From NCBI GenBank assembly GCA_905147135.1, contig LR990041.1:15809907-15873906 (forward strand): DNA of 64,000 bases. The letters are read 5' to 3'. The translations under genes and the position numbers were made by a program. Position 1 is the stretch's first letter. Each line of letters begins with the position of its first letter. This DNA comes from Blastobasis lacticolella (taxonomy: Eukaryota; Arthropoda; Insecta; Lepidoptera; Blastobasidae). The notes beneath the pieces were generated by a model. The model was not told the DNA's origin, did not search any database, and saw nothing but the letters and a program-made list of their open reading frames with translations. Shown here piece after piece: positions 34,186 to 44,112 of the stretch.

Positions 34186-34189
34186 CCTC

Positions 34190-34400
34190 ATCTTCATCAT
34201 CAACTCGGCCGCAGGACGTGCATTTATGAACATAGGCCTCTCCGCACGTCTTCCACATCACTGGAATCTCTCTGTGCCTCTTGCATCCATCGGCTCCCTA
34301 TGATATTCACAATGTCGTCTGTCCATCACGTAGGAGTCCGTCCTACCCTGCGATTGTCGGTTCGTGGTCGCCACTTCGGAACCTTTCCGCCAGCAGCTAG
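34190..34400 (-). pseudogene. RTE-type LINE (second family) ORF C-terminus
   Basis: The minus strand reads WRPRTDNRRVGRTPT, a single TGA stop, then WTDDIVNIIGSRWMQEAQRD in the same frame. The pattern G-R-P-P-T-x-W-T-D-D-I-V, followed by G-S-R-W-x-Q, is typical of the extreme C-terminus of RTE-like ORFs in insects. The sequence ends in ATGATGAAGATG-type tail on that strand. It is 5'-truncated and inactive. Confidence 0.75.
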
Positions 34401-34858
34401 CCGACAGTGGTCGTTTTAATGTAAATAAAACATTAAATTAAAGTACAAAACTGATTTAGGTAAATACAGCTTTCAAACATATTCTGAAACTGTTGACTCA
34501 GACCCGCATTCTAAACAAATAAGCAGAGTGCATGAAATTTTAATGATCGTATGAACTCTATGCCAGCTCTACCGCCAATTAGGTTTTAAACTAGATTGTC
34601 TAGAACCTAGATTAATCTGAACAAACATGAGACTTTATAGCGCAAGTTGTTCCTGCACGAAACTATGAAATGATATCCCTGTTCTCGCATTCAGACGATT
34701 TACTAATGAAATTCGAGCTTCTATATTTATGTCGATTTAAAATGTACGGTTTTGTGGTATGTATTACGACGACTTTGTTATGGCAGAATCGTTGCAGGAC
34801 CTGGAAGAAAATTGTCGTACTTGGCATCTAGATCACCTAGATCTCAATCTAACCCTTT

Positions 34859-35313
34859 AATGAGGTGTTTTCCAGTAGTTATTGTCTCTTTGGTCTATTG
34901 GTTTCAAAAAGCATCAATAGATGGCGCTCCTACAATTTTGATTATTTTTTTATAAATCTGTGTGATTGTAGCAGTGATGTCATGCAGGCAACTAATACTA
35001 AAATTAAAAATAAAACTTTCAAGGGTTGAACGAAATGTACAAAGAAATATTTATATAAGTAGGCACTATGTTTCATTTTAATACAAGTCTTTCATATTTG
35101 TATTGCGTCCATTCTTCAACCTGGTGTCCATGAAACGAACTGGCTCAGTCAAATGATGATTTTTTTGTTTGCAATAATTTATTACAACCTGTAAAATGGT
35201 TAAAAAATATTGATAAATACAATATTATCCAATACAACGTACGCAGTGTTTATCTCCTCTTAGGAATTATCCTTTTAGGAATGCTTTAGATACCTATTGG
35301 AAAACTGCTCATT
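34859..35313. mobile_element. TIR element, 455 bp, copy 2
   Basis: It has the same ends as 2,535-2,906 (AATGAGGTGTTTTCCAGTAG and CTATTGGAAAACTGCTCATT). The interior aligns with that copy over most of its length, with about 80 additional bases near the left end. No transposase frame and no clear target duplication. Confidence 0.7.
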
Positions 35314-36597
35314 GGCAAAGTCTGTCACCCCAGACGTAGCGAACTTGGTTTCCCATTTTCATAATATTTATGTTTTATTGGGACACCTATAGTAAAACAG
35401 TAATTTACAAAACCTTCACTTTGATCGATGTCCTATAAGACAAACCTCGGAAAAAGCTAATTATCCTGTCGTTACGACATCAAACAACCTCCTAAGTGCT
35501 AACTAGACGGTAAACATGTTGTCCATTTACTGCTACTCAGAGACGTAGGTAACCAAGTTGACACGTATTTAGATAGTATGTGTTTATTTATACTTTTTCG
35601 AAAATCCAGTTTCTGCGTTAGGCGAAAATTTGTTGTAGATAAAAATAGAGGTACCTACAGGTATGCAAAAGGTACCTACATTAAAATGGTATCACGATAG
35701 GATCACTTTTTAGTATTAAATAGAATGAGTTCAATAAGAACTTTTACTTGTTGTGTGTAATCCATATTTAGGTCATCACAAATACGAAAAACTCTTACTT
35801 ACACCTCCTTGGTATTACAGAATGTGTGATAGTACCTCTGTCTGTTACGCTTTCAAAATGATTTTTTTATATGGAAATAGCTTGAAACCTTAGCCAGTTT
35901 ATTTTTAACCGAAGTCGCTTGCATCAACTGTGTAATTTTACGTAATCATTGACGGGCCAGTTATTCTCGTGGTGTCACAAATGTCAATAGGCTATGGTCA
36001 TTCCCTGGCTTACCATCAGGCGGTACCCTTACCTGCCCCCTTGTGGTAATTAAAAAATACATTTAAAAACAACCTTGTCATCTATGAATCTTCACCAACA
36101 TGGACTATATACACTGTGCTGACTACACATCGCTGGAATACGTCCCGGTGTCGTAACTTACGCGGATGGTACATCCGCGGGGGCGCGGCGCACCTGAGAG
36201 AGATGATAATGTATGCAAATTGCCGCTAACGCTGCGCCGCCGGCGCTGTATCAAACTTGTTATTTGTGTGTTTTAAGTTGTGCGCTGATTTACGCCCCTT
36301 TGCCTGCTCACATACAGCTGCAGCGGTTTGGGTAGTGGGTAGTGGGTAGTTTAAGGTGCTGCCTTCCGTACATTAAAATATATTTCTCTATTATCATGAA
36401 CAACAATCTATTGTTGCTTACTGCCGTACATTGTAAAGAGCCTAATTACATATTGTAAATATGTACGTAAACTAAAAGGGATTATGAATATTTTAGGATC
36501 GCAACTTGGCGGATATTAAAGCATTGCAAACAGCTTGACCTAATCTTGTAGTTTTATAATCTTAATTAGCCAATTATATTTCTTTTTATATATTACA
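35314..36597. other. unassigned; GC-rich block with octamer and E-boxes
   Basis: At 36,130-36,335 there are a perfect inverted repeat (CGCGGATG at 36,161 with CATCCGCG at 36,172), an E-box CACCTG at 36,191, a POU octamer ATGCAAAT at 36,213-36,220 and CAGCTG at 36,315. No repeat family explains it, so a regulatory element is possible. The remainder is AT-rich; an inverted piece of the 13.5-kb repeat family lies near 36,010. Confidence 0.3.
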
Positions 36598-36690
36598 CTA
36601 GCGATCTGCCCCGACTTTGCACGGATATTCTCGGATTTTCTCTATAAAAAGATAATAATGAAGTGTAGTAAATAACCACGAAAGTCTTAA
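36598..36690 (-). mobile_element. Helitron-like 3' end stub, minus strand
   Basis: The minus strand ends in TGCAAAGTCGGGGCAGATCG and CTAG before T. The element is truncated on its 5' side where the plus-strand Helitron begins. This mirrors the arrangement at 8,208-8,297. Confidence 0.5.
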
Positions 36691-36825
36691 GACCTATCTT
36701 TATATATATAATTCTTCTGTGAGTGTGTATGTCACTGAACTACTCTCAAACGACTGGACCGATTTTGATGAAATTTGTTGTGTGTGTTCAAGGGGATCTG
36801 GGAATGGTTTAGATTCACACCTAAG

Positions 36826-37041
36826 GTGTAGGGTAGGTGTAGGGTAGGTGTAGGGTAGGTGTAGGGTAGGTGTAGGGTAGGTGTAGGGTAGGTGTAGGGT
36901 AGGTGTAGGGTAGGTGTAGGGTAGGTGTAGGGTAGGTGTAGGGTAAGTGTAGGGTAGGTGTAGGGTAGGTGTAGGGTAAGTGTAAGGTAGGTGTAGGGTA
37001 GGTGTAGGGTAGGTGTAGGGTAGATGTAGGGTAGGTGTAAG
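36826..37041 (+). repeat. 11-bp minisatellite, left part
   Basis: About 20 head-to-tail units of GGTGTAGGGTA with rare variants (GGTAAGTGTAG, GGTGTAAG). The array resumes after the hAT-like insertion at 39,227. The 117-codon frame read from the minus strand is a product of the repeat. It resembles a telomeric motif by eye but lepidopteran telomeres are TTAGG. Confidence 0.95.
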
Positions 37042-37383
37042 CAGAGTTGCAAAAATTTTAATGTAAAAAATAATGCATTAATCATTTTTTTTTTTAATGG
37101 TAATGTAATTTTTATCCATTACTCATTAAAAAAAAATTTCAATGTAAAATATTCACATTACTCATTAAATAATTAATGAGTAATGTGTGGTGCTCCATTA
37201 CTCATTAAAAAAAATAATGAGTAATGGAATTTTTTACATTGCTCATTAAAAAAGATAATGAGTAATGTAATTTTCCACATTGTTCATTAAAATTGTAATG
37301 AGCCATTATTGGACCTTCATTATCCATTAATTGTAAAAAATGTGCAATGTAAAATTTTCCATTACTCATTTTGAAAGCAAATG

Positions 37384-37762
37384 GCCGCCATTTTGAACTT
37401 TTTTGTTACTGGACCGATTGCTTTCAAAATGAATATCTAAGCGTCCCTTGGGACTCCTGACATGAATCTGGTGCCAAAATTGGAAAAAATTGCCGCCATT
37501 TTGAATTATTTTGTTACTGGACCGATTGCTTTCAAAATGAATATCTAAGCATCCCTTGGGACTCCTGACATGAATCTGGTGCCAAAATTGGAAAAAATTG
37601 CCGCCATTTTGAATTATTTTGTTACTGGACCGATTGCTTTCAAAATGAATATCTGAGCGTCCCTTGGGACTCCTGACATGAATCTGGTGCCAAAATTGGA
37701 AAAAATGGCCGCCATTTTGAACTTTTTGTTACTGGACCGATTGCTTTCAAAACCGATATCTG
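37384..37762 (+). repeat. 108-bp tandem repeat inside the foldback element
   Basis: GCCGCCATTTTGAA starts at 37,384, 37,492, 37,600 and 37,708, giving a period of exactly 108 bases. Each unit carries TTACTGGACCGATTGCTTTC and TTGGGACTCCTGACATGAAT. The same units lie in reverse orientation at about 38,403-38,680. Confidence 0.9.
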
Positions 37763-38402
37763 AGCCCAGATTCATGTCATGAGTCCCAAGGGACGCTCAG
37801 ATATCGGTTTTGAAAGCAATCGGTCCAGGAACAAAAACGTTCAAAATGGCGGCCATTTTGTTACATTTAGTCTCAAAATGTTCAAGTTGCAAAATGTCCA
37901 GGTCGCAAAATGTCCAAGTTGCATTGAATATTATACCACTGGACATTTTGCAACTTGGACAATTTGCGACCTGGACATTTTGCAACTTGGACATTATGCA
38001 ACCTGGACATTTTGGAACTTGGACATTTTGCGAGCTGGACATTTTGCAACTTGGACATTTTGCGACCTGGACATTTTGCAACTTGGACATTTTGCAACTT
38101 GGACATTATGCAACCTTGACATTATGCAATCTTGACATTATGCAACCTGGACATTTTGGAACTTGGACATTTTGCGACCTGAACATTTTGCAACTTGGAC
38201 ATTTTGCGACCTGGACATTTTGCAACTTGGACATTTTGCAACTTGGACATTATGCAACCTTGACATTTTGCAACTTGGACATTTTGAGACTAAATGTAAC
38301 AAAATGGCCGCCATTTTGAACGTTTTTGTTCCTGGACCGATTGCTTTCAAAACCGATATCTGAGCGTCCCTTGGGACTCATGACATGAATCTGGGCTCAG
38401 AT
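37763..38402. repeat. inverted repeat of about 120 bp around a 16-bp satellite
   Basis: The left arm, about 37,763-37,882, and the right arm, about 38,279-38,402, are inverse copies (CCCAGATTCATGTCATGAGT through TGTTACATTTAGTCTCAAAA). Between them is an array of 16-bp units GGACATTTTGCAACTT / GGACATTTTGCGACCT: about three units inverted at 37,877-37,922, then about 21 direct units at 37,941-38,285. Because 16 is not a multiple of 3, the array gives open frames in several phases, with a 16-residue periodic peptide; these are not proteins. Confidence 0.9.
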
Positions 38403-38685
38403 ATCGGTTTTGAAAGCAATCGGTCCAGTAACAAAAAGTTCAAAATGGCGGCTATTTTTTCCAATTTTGGCACCAGATTCATGTCAGGAGTCCCAAGGGA
38501 CGCTCAGATATTCATTTTGAAAGCAATCGGTCCAGTAACAAATTAATTTAAAATGGCGGCCATTTTTTCCAATTTTGGCACCAGATTCATGTCAGGAGTC
38601 CCAAGGGACGCTTAGATATTCATTTTGAAAGCAATCGGTCCAGTAACAAAAAAGTTCAAAATGGCGGCCATTTTGAACTTGGACA
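38403..38685 (-). repeat. inverted copies of the 108-bp tandem repeat
   Basis: Reverse-oriented units with AAAGCAATCGGTCCAGTAAC and ATGTCAGGAGTCCCAAGGGA repeat at a similar 108-base spacing. Together with 37,384-37,762 they form the outer arms of the palindrome. Confidence 0.85.
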
Positions 38686-39226
38686 TTTTGCGACTTGGAC
38701 ATTTTACGTCCTGAGGGTCTCCCCTATCACGTCCCATTATTAAAAGTTGAAAATTTTCTAAGTGTTTTTTTCGCAAAATTTTTCTGTCTTTTTCTCTCAG
38801 TGCCCCCTTTGCTACACATCAAACAAATCAAACATGGTTTTGAATTAGATTTCATTTTATCCTCTAATATTCATAAATAATGAGTAATGGAATACTCATT
38901 ACTCCTTCATTAGATATAAAAATAATGAGTAATTAAAATTTGGTACATTACTCATTAATATTTAAAATTGTAATGTAGATTTTCAAATTACTCATTAAAA
39001 TTAAAAAATGAGTAATGTAAAGATGATACATTATTCATTACAAAAAATTTTATGAGAATTTATTTTTTATTCCATTAAAAAAAAAATAATGAGTAATGGA
39101 AACTGATTCCATTACTCATTATTTTAGTAATGAATAATGGAAACTGATTCCATTACTCATTAATTATAGTAATGAGTAATGAAACGCCAATGCATTAACC
39201 AAAGTAATGCATTTTTTGCAACTCTG

Positions 39227-39325
39227 GGTGTAAGGTAGGTGTAGGGTAGGTGTAGGGTAGGTGTAGGGTAGGTGTAGGGTAGGTGTAGGGTAGGTGTACG
39301 GTAGGTGTAGGGCAGGTGTAGGGTT
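39227..39325 (+). repeat. 11-bp minisatellite, right part
   Basis: About nine units of GGTGTAGGGTA continue the array from the left side of the hAT-like insertion, with variants GGTGTACGGTA and GGTGTAGGGCA, then run into the Helitron 3' end. Confidence 0.95.
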
Positions 39326-39363
39326 AGAACGCTACGCGAACGAAGTTGCGCCGGGTCCACTAG

Positions 39364-40710
39364 TATTCTATAAAAAGACTTAAGTATTATACATACCTAT
39401 AATAAACCTTCCAGAAGACATTCTCTAAATGATAGTAAAAAACGTACCAAATTCCGTTTCGCGGTGTAGGAGAGTTAGCGGGTATACCTATACACAGACA
39501 GGCGCGGAAAGCGACTTTAGGATAAGGAAAAGGCATTAAAAGCAACAAAATATTCGCTAATATAAAATTCGCATAGCAAATGAACATTATAGCTTTGATT
39601 ATTTATTTTAGTCCCATGTTAGCCAAAGGTTGTCCCCGTATGTCAGACGTCCTAGCGAAGCAGTGCTGTAATTGCTTCTGACTAAGGCAGGTGTCGACTT
39701 TATGGCATTACCACGTTGCGGTATCTGCCCTTTAATATTATATATTGCTTTATATAGTGACATAAAATTCAATGTAATTCCAACACGATGTCCAGAACAT
39801 AAATTAAAGTAAAAAAATTGATATGTGGAAGTTAAGCACTTTGTGTGTTCTTTTGAATCTAGAACACAAGAGATTTTTGTCTTATAATGGCGAAATGCTG
39901 TAGTTATAATAATGGGCAGATGGCATAGATAGCTACTACTATATTCTACTGTTATACTCATATACATGTTAAGTACCTACACATCGAATCATCATTACAA
40001 ATGTCCTCAAGACAATTTCATAGTTTATCGTAACATACAAGTAGTAAGGATAACTTTTATGCTTTGTTGTTTGTAAGGATAACTATTACATACCTAAGTG
40101 AGTGACTTTTCAATGTTCACCCACATTCTATATTTAATACAATTTCAAAAACTTAAATGATTACAACGCCAACCTCCTGACGGATGGTGCCGATTAAGAG
40201 CATCTGCCCGAGGTCTGGTGATTCTAAGCGAGTCAACTACGTGACAAAGCTTGGTGAGAAATATAACAATAATTTTACAAAGGAGAAAATAACAGCTTAT
40301 CTTGAGTGACTCTTAAGTCAAGGGCCCTCAGCTTGAGTGAATCACGTGACCTCCGGTGCTTATGAGCGCCGCAATAATAAAGAAAATATTAAATTTCACG
40401 CAAGGGAAGATTGCTTGGCGCGTCACGGGTATTATTTCAATTATCTTTCTATCAAAAGTTACCGTCCTATGCAAGTAGTGAATGTGGAACTTAGCACGAC
40501 AATTAGATCATATTGAAGTAACAGGCTATGATTTTTATTACATTTCCTGTATCAACTAATAAAATTGTGCTTCGTTTTATTGATGATGTGGTCGTATTTT
40601 CTTGAACAGTTCTTAGATACTTGTATGGGATGGAAAATTTGTAAGTGCGTTTGAATGGCAGATATAGACAAATGAAAATGTTAATATGTGTTTATGTGGA
40701 AAACACTGTT
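39364..40710. other. unassigned; one 119-codon open frame without recognisable motif
   Basis: The minus strand is open at 39,608-39,967. I recognise nothing in it and it has no supporting context such as a promoter or splice signals. The rest is AT-rich. Confidence 0.4.
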
Positions 40711-40714
40711 TTTG

Positions 40715-40896
40715 AATCGATCGCTTCGAGTCGAACGATTTTCAATTTTGATTTCCGGCAAATTCAATATTTTTTAAATCACATTGGCAATACCGAAATG
40801 GTTCAAAAACAGAAAAAAACTGAATCATGCATCAGTATATCGACATTTTCATGCGAAAATCAAAATGTAAACTCGTTCGAATCGAGGCGAGCGATT
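40715..40896. mobile_element. MITE-like element with imperfect 40-bp inverted repeats
   Basis: The left end AATCGATCGCTTCGAGTCGA with CGATTTTCAATTTTGATTT matches the inverted right end AATCGCTCGCCTCGATTCGA with CGAGTTTACATTTTGATTT at roughly three quarters of positions. The 182-bp element has no transposase frame; an 86-codon frame running through it is fortuitous. Its target duplication is not clear. Confidence 0.5.
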
Positions 40897-40952
40897 AAAA
40901 AATAGGGCTCCCAGTCACTCTAGTTTTGAGAATGTAATTCCGTTCACTTGGC

Positions 40953-41664
40953 TTGGAAGACAGAGTACATGGCCTGCAACAGTGCAGATCCCCTACCCGT
41001 GCGCATAGACGATGAAGAAGTCAAGTGCACGGATCAGGTCAGATACTTGGGATTTGTGTTTAGCTCAGCCGGGGACATCGATGGCGACGTCAAGGCCCGA
41101 ATATTCGCTGCTTGGGCCAAATGGCGGGAGGTAACAGGTGTCATTTGTGACCCCAAAATGCCGATAAAGTTGCAGGGACAGGTCTATAAGACCATCATTA
41201 GACCTGCTCTTTACGGTAGCGAGACTTGGCCCCTATTAGAGCGACACAAGCAAGAGCTGCGCGTCACGGAAATGAAGATGCTGCGGTGGATGTGTGGAGT
41301 TTCAAGGAAGGATCGGGTTCGAAACGCCCACATTCGGGGTAGCCTTGGCGTCCGTGACATCGCAGATAAGCTGCAAAAGGTATGGCCTTCGATGGTATGG
41401 CCACGTCTTGCGCAAACCGGCAAGTTATGTGGGGAACAAGTGTCTGGCCATGCTGCCCCCGTCGGGCTCAGGAAGGAGAGGCCGGCCCAAGAAGCGATGG
41501 CTTGACGTAGTCAAGAACGATATCCGTGCCAATAAGCTCACCACTAGGGATGCCGAAGACCGAGCGAGGTGAGCCAAGAATAGCAGGAAGGCGGACCCTG
41601 GGCCCTCGCGTGCTGCGCGGGGGCGCAACCGGGACATAACGCCAATATGATGATGATGATGATG
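40953..41664 (+). mobile_element. 5'-truncated RTE-type LINE with 17-bp target-site duplication
   Basis: The 712-bp insert is bounded by AATTCCGTTCACTTGGC at 40,936-40,952 and again at 41,665-41,681, and ends in TATGATGATGATGATGATG. It encodes the C-terminal part of an RTE-like ORF: CTDQVRYLGFVFSSAGD, then RPALYGSETWPLLERHKQE, MLRWMCGVSRKDRVRN, GVRDIADKLQ, then after a frame change near 41,380 LRWYGHVLRKP, GRPKKRWLDVVKNDIRANKL and TRDAEDRAR. A TGG-to-TGA change gives a stop at about 41,571, after which AKNSRKADPGPS continues in frame. Catalytic palm motifs lie upstream of the truncation. It was dead on arrival or soon after; the perfect duplication suggests a fairly recent insertion. Confidence 0.9.
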
Positions 41665-41821
41665 AATTCCGTTCACTTGGCAGATGATTTGATCTTTTGG
41701 AGTTTGAATGATCCTCAGGGACGGCTACAAACGCCCCAGTATATCTTTGTCCATCCATTCAAAACAATTCCATCTTATCCCGTCACAAATTATTTGTAAA
41801 TAAATTAAAAGATGGAATTGA

Positions 41822-41905
41822 CTCCTATTAGAGCGACACAAGCAAGAGCTGCGCGTCACGGAAATGAAGATGCTGCGGTGGATGTGTGGAGTTTCACGGA
41901 AATTA
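41822..41905 (+). pseudogene. short internal fragment of the same RTE-type LINE
   Basis: The 84 bases encode ERHKQELRVTEMKMLRWMCG and VSRK, nearly identical to the copy 600 bases upstream but truncated at both ends. An inverted pair AATTCCATCTT / AAGATGGAATT lies at 41,766-41,776 and 41,810-41,820, directly before it. Confidence 0.8.
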
Positions 41906-42069
41906 TACCTACAGAACTTTTGCACAACCACATTTTTTAAGCATTATATACGTCGTTACTCTGAAAATGGAACGAGTGAACCCATATTTTGCTCCGAACC
42001 CTCGACAGACCAGTTGAAGAGTCGGAGGCAACGGCCCGCGACGAATTTAACGAATGCTTACCGATAAAT

Positions 42070-43960
42070 AATGGGTGTTCGTTAGAGGTATTAATCAGGT
42101 TCCGTAGGCATTGTCGCGTTGATTGCTGTTTGTGCCGACTCCGTTATTAGTGGCTTTTGTTATGTTGAACTTGCCTACCTCATTATCATAATTCTGCTAC
42201 GAATTAATATACATGGAACTCTGTTCATGTATTTACGTAGATAATTAGAGCTCTCTTGTTGAAATTGTCGCTGTCTTGTGTTATTGTGGAGACTGTTTTT
42301 TATACCATAAAATCGTGCTTGGAAACCTAACATACAATAATCTAGATTATAGTAAGGCTAGTTTCGGTTACATATATTATATTTACTCACCTTCATGCGA
42401 CAGAGACGCCGCTCTACGAAGCCGAACTTGCCGACGTGTAATATCTTATTTACTGCCGACATATGTACTACTTAACTAATGATATGCAGTTTACGTAGCT
42501 TTAGGCCGGGTTTAAAGGGATTTGTTTTTTTTTAACAATTTGAGAGGTAGAAAATAGCGTTTTAAATTCTTAAAAAATATATGAACTAGTTAAGTTAACA
42601 AACCACTAAAAGTTACAAGATTTAGAGAATAGACTTCACTAGATAAAAAAAAATTTAATGTTTTTTTCAATATTATAAGTAAACTACTGACATTTTACAT
42701 CTAATTTTCATGCTGAACTAAGAACAATAAAGATTTACAGACAAATTTGTTGATTTCGCTTTTATTTGGGTATAGTCTTTTAATAACAGGCATAAATGTA
42801 TCAAAATTATCACTTTTTCGCACTTACTCATCCCTCCGCGTTCTAAAATGCGTGATACGACAATGGCCCTTATTCTGTGAGTAACGCGTTCCAGTTTGGT
42901 CCTTCAGTGTAAATAAACAAAAGACCTTAAGTAGAACCAGCGATATTCTTACACGTTGCCGTCTTTTATTAAATTAGAAGAAGGCAAACGAGCGCATGGT
43001 AAGTGGTCACACACCGCCGCCAATAGATAACTGTAGGACCCGGGAAGCCGCAAACGCTTGCTCGCTTTTGAGCTACTCACGTAGGTATACACATATACAT
43101 ACAGCTATACACCTTGACTTCTTGACTACGCTGTTGCAAGGGGTCATTAAGTTTTCTCTCGTCCTTGATTCTTCTTGAAAATTGTTCACCTTATTGCCGT
43201 TTGGCATATGTTATCAAAAGCATAACTTTTCGGGTGAGTCAGGAATCGCATACATTGTAACGAAATGCGGGAAAGTTATTATTCAACCACTAAAATAATG
43301 TGTGACCATTTAGTTCCGTATATTTTTTTATGTTAGAGAGAGGTAAACGAGTAAGCAGGCGAGCAACAATAAACAAGTATAGTATTTCAGTTTTGAATTT
43401 AGTTTTCAATTAGACTACAAAACCTACTGAGCGTTAGCTGTAATTGATGACCGTCTTTTGTAAGTCGATGAAACAGGCAGACAACATCATCTCCATCTCA
43501 TCATCATTATCATATGAGCGGTCTCTACCTGCGTCTGGCAAGGATTTGCTGCTCTTTTTTTTCCACTTCGGTTGGTCTTAGATATCCTGTATAGATAGAT
43601 ATATACCCCGAGCCGTAGGATACCGTAACAATACAACATCAACATTGGTCGTTGCAAAGCTGACATTTATAACTCTATTAAATATTTTACTTTGCAATCG
43701 TTTTACATTACTTTCTTTCCAAGTTCAATTAAATTTCCTGACACCTATCATAAATTCGTACTACGGAAGAAATTTAGGTTGAGTTTTTCAAGGACCTGGA
43801 AACCTGATCTAATAAATTTACAGATGCCGTAAGTTATTACTCATTACAAACTTGAGAAAGGTCAAGGAACAACAAGAGAAAAGGAAAATGATCTAATATA
43901 TTAAGAACCAAGTAAAACTTTAAGAAACGCTTTAAATATTTCAAGTATGTTTAATGATGG
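42070..43960. other. unassigned; small repeat pieces
   Basis: Pieces of the AGGCAAACGAG repeat family are at about 42,965-43,050 and 43,338-43,375. A (CATCAT)-rich stretch at 43,487-43,515 may be an inverted LINE tail. I see nothing else of note. Confidence 0.4.
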
Positions 43961-43967
43961 CGCTCAG

Positions 43968-44112
43968 GAGCTTACCATGAGCTCTTATAGCAGGACCTAA
44001 ACAGAACTGCCCTGCTTAAAACGAGACAGCGCTATGCGTGTCACATAAGCTTTTTTCGTTCTAAGCAGGGTAGTTCTGTTTAGGTCCTGCTATACGAGCT
44101 CATGGTAAGCCT
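43968..44112. mobile_element. palindromic MITE, about 145 bp
   Basis: The left half GCTTACCATGAGCTCTTATA, GCAGGACCTAAACAGAACTG is mirrored by the right half (AGTTCTGTTTAGGTCCTGC, GAGCTCATGGTAAGC) with few mismatches over more than 50 bases. The middle is short (about 40 bases). No frame and no clear target duplication. Confidence 0.75.

Larger units (their letters stand above)
37042..39226. mobile_element. non-autonomous hAT-like foldback element, 2,185 bp
   Basis: The ends are perfect 14-bp terminal inverted repeats, CAGAGTTGCAAAAA at 37,042-37,055 and its complement at 39,213-39,226. They are flanked by the 8-bp direct repeat GGTGTAAG (37,034-37,041 and 39,227-39,234), the target-site length of hAT transposons; CAG starts are typical of that superfamily. 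Subterminal regions (37,075-37,375 and 38,878-39,190) carry many TAATGAGTAATG motifs in both orientations. The centre is a large palindrome. No transposase frame exists, so it would depend on another element. One caution: the target is a tandem repeat, so the 8-bp identity carries less weight than usual, although the variant GGTGTAAG differs from the normal unit. Confidence 0.85.
36697..39363 (+). mobile_element. Helitron-like element with minisatellite, interrupted by a hAT-like insertion
   Basis: The 5' end TCTTTATATATATAATTCTT follows an A at 36,696; the 3' end ACGCTACGCGAACGAAGTTG, then CGCCGGGTCCACTAG, stops before a T at 39,364. The internal TCAAACGACTGGACCGATTT is typical of this lepidopteran group. 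The interior is an 11-bp minisatellite. Without the 2,185-bp insertion and one copy of its 8-bp duplication the Helitron would be about 474 bp. It is non-coding. Confidence 0.8.

Noticed and set aside
36732..37085. 117-codon minus-strand frame rich in Thr, Leu, Pro and Tyr
   Set aside because: It translates the 11-bp minisatellite of the Helitron.
37779..38319. Open frames up to 169 codons with a regular peptide repeat
   Set aside because: They read through a 16-bp satellite whose period is not a multiple of three, so several phases stay open; both strands show the same.
36826..39325. Telomere-like G-rich array
   Set aside because: The unit is 11 bp, is internal to a Helitron, and lepidopteran telomeres are TTAGG repeats.
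39608..39967. 119-codon minus-strand frame
   Set aside because: No motif, no second copy and no promoter or splice context; length alone is not enough in 64 kb of AT-rich DNA.
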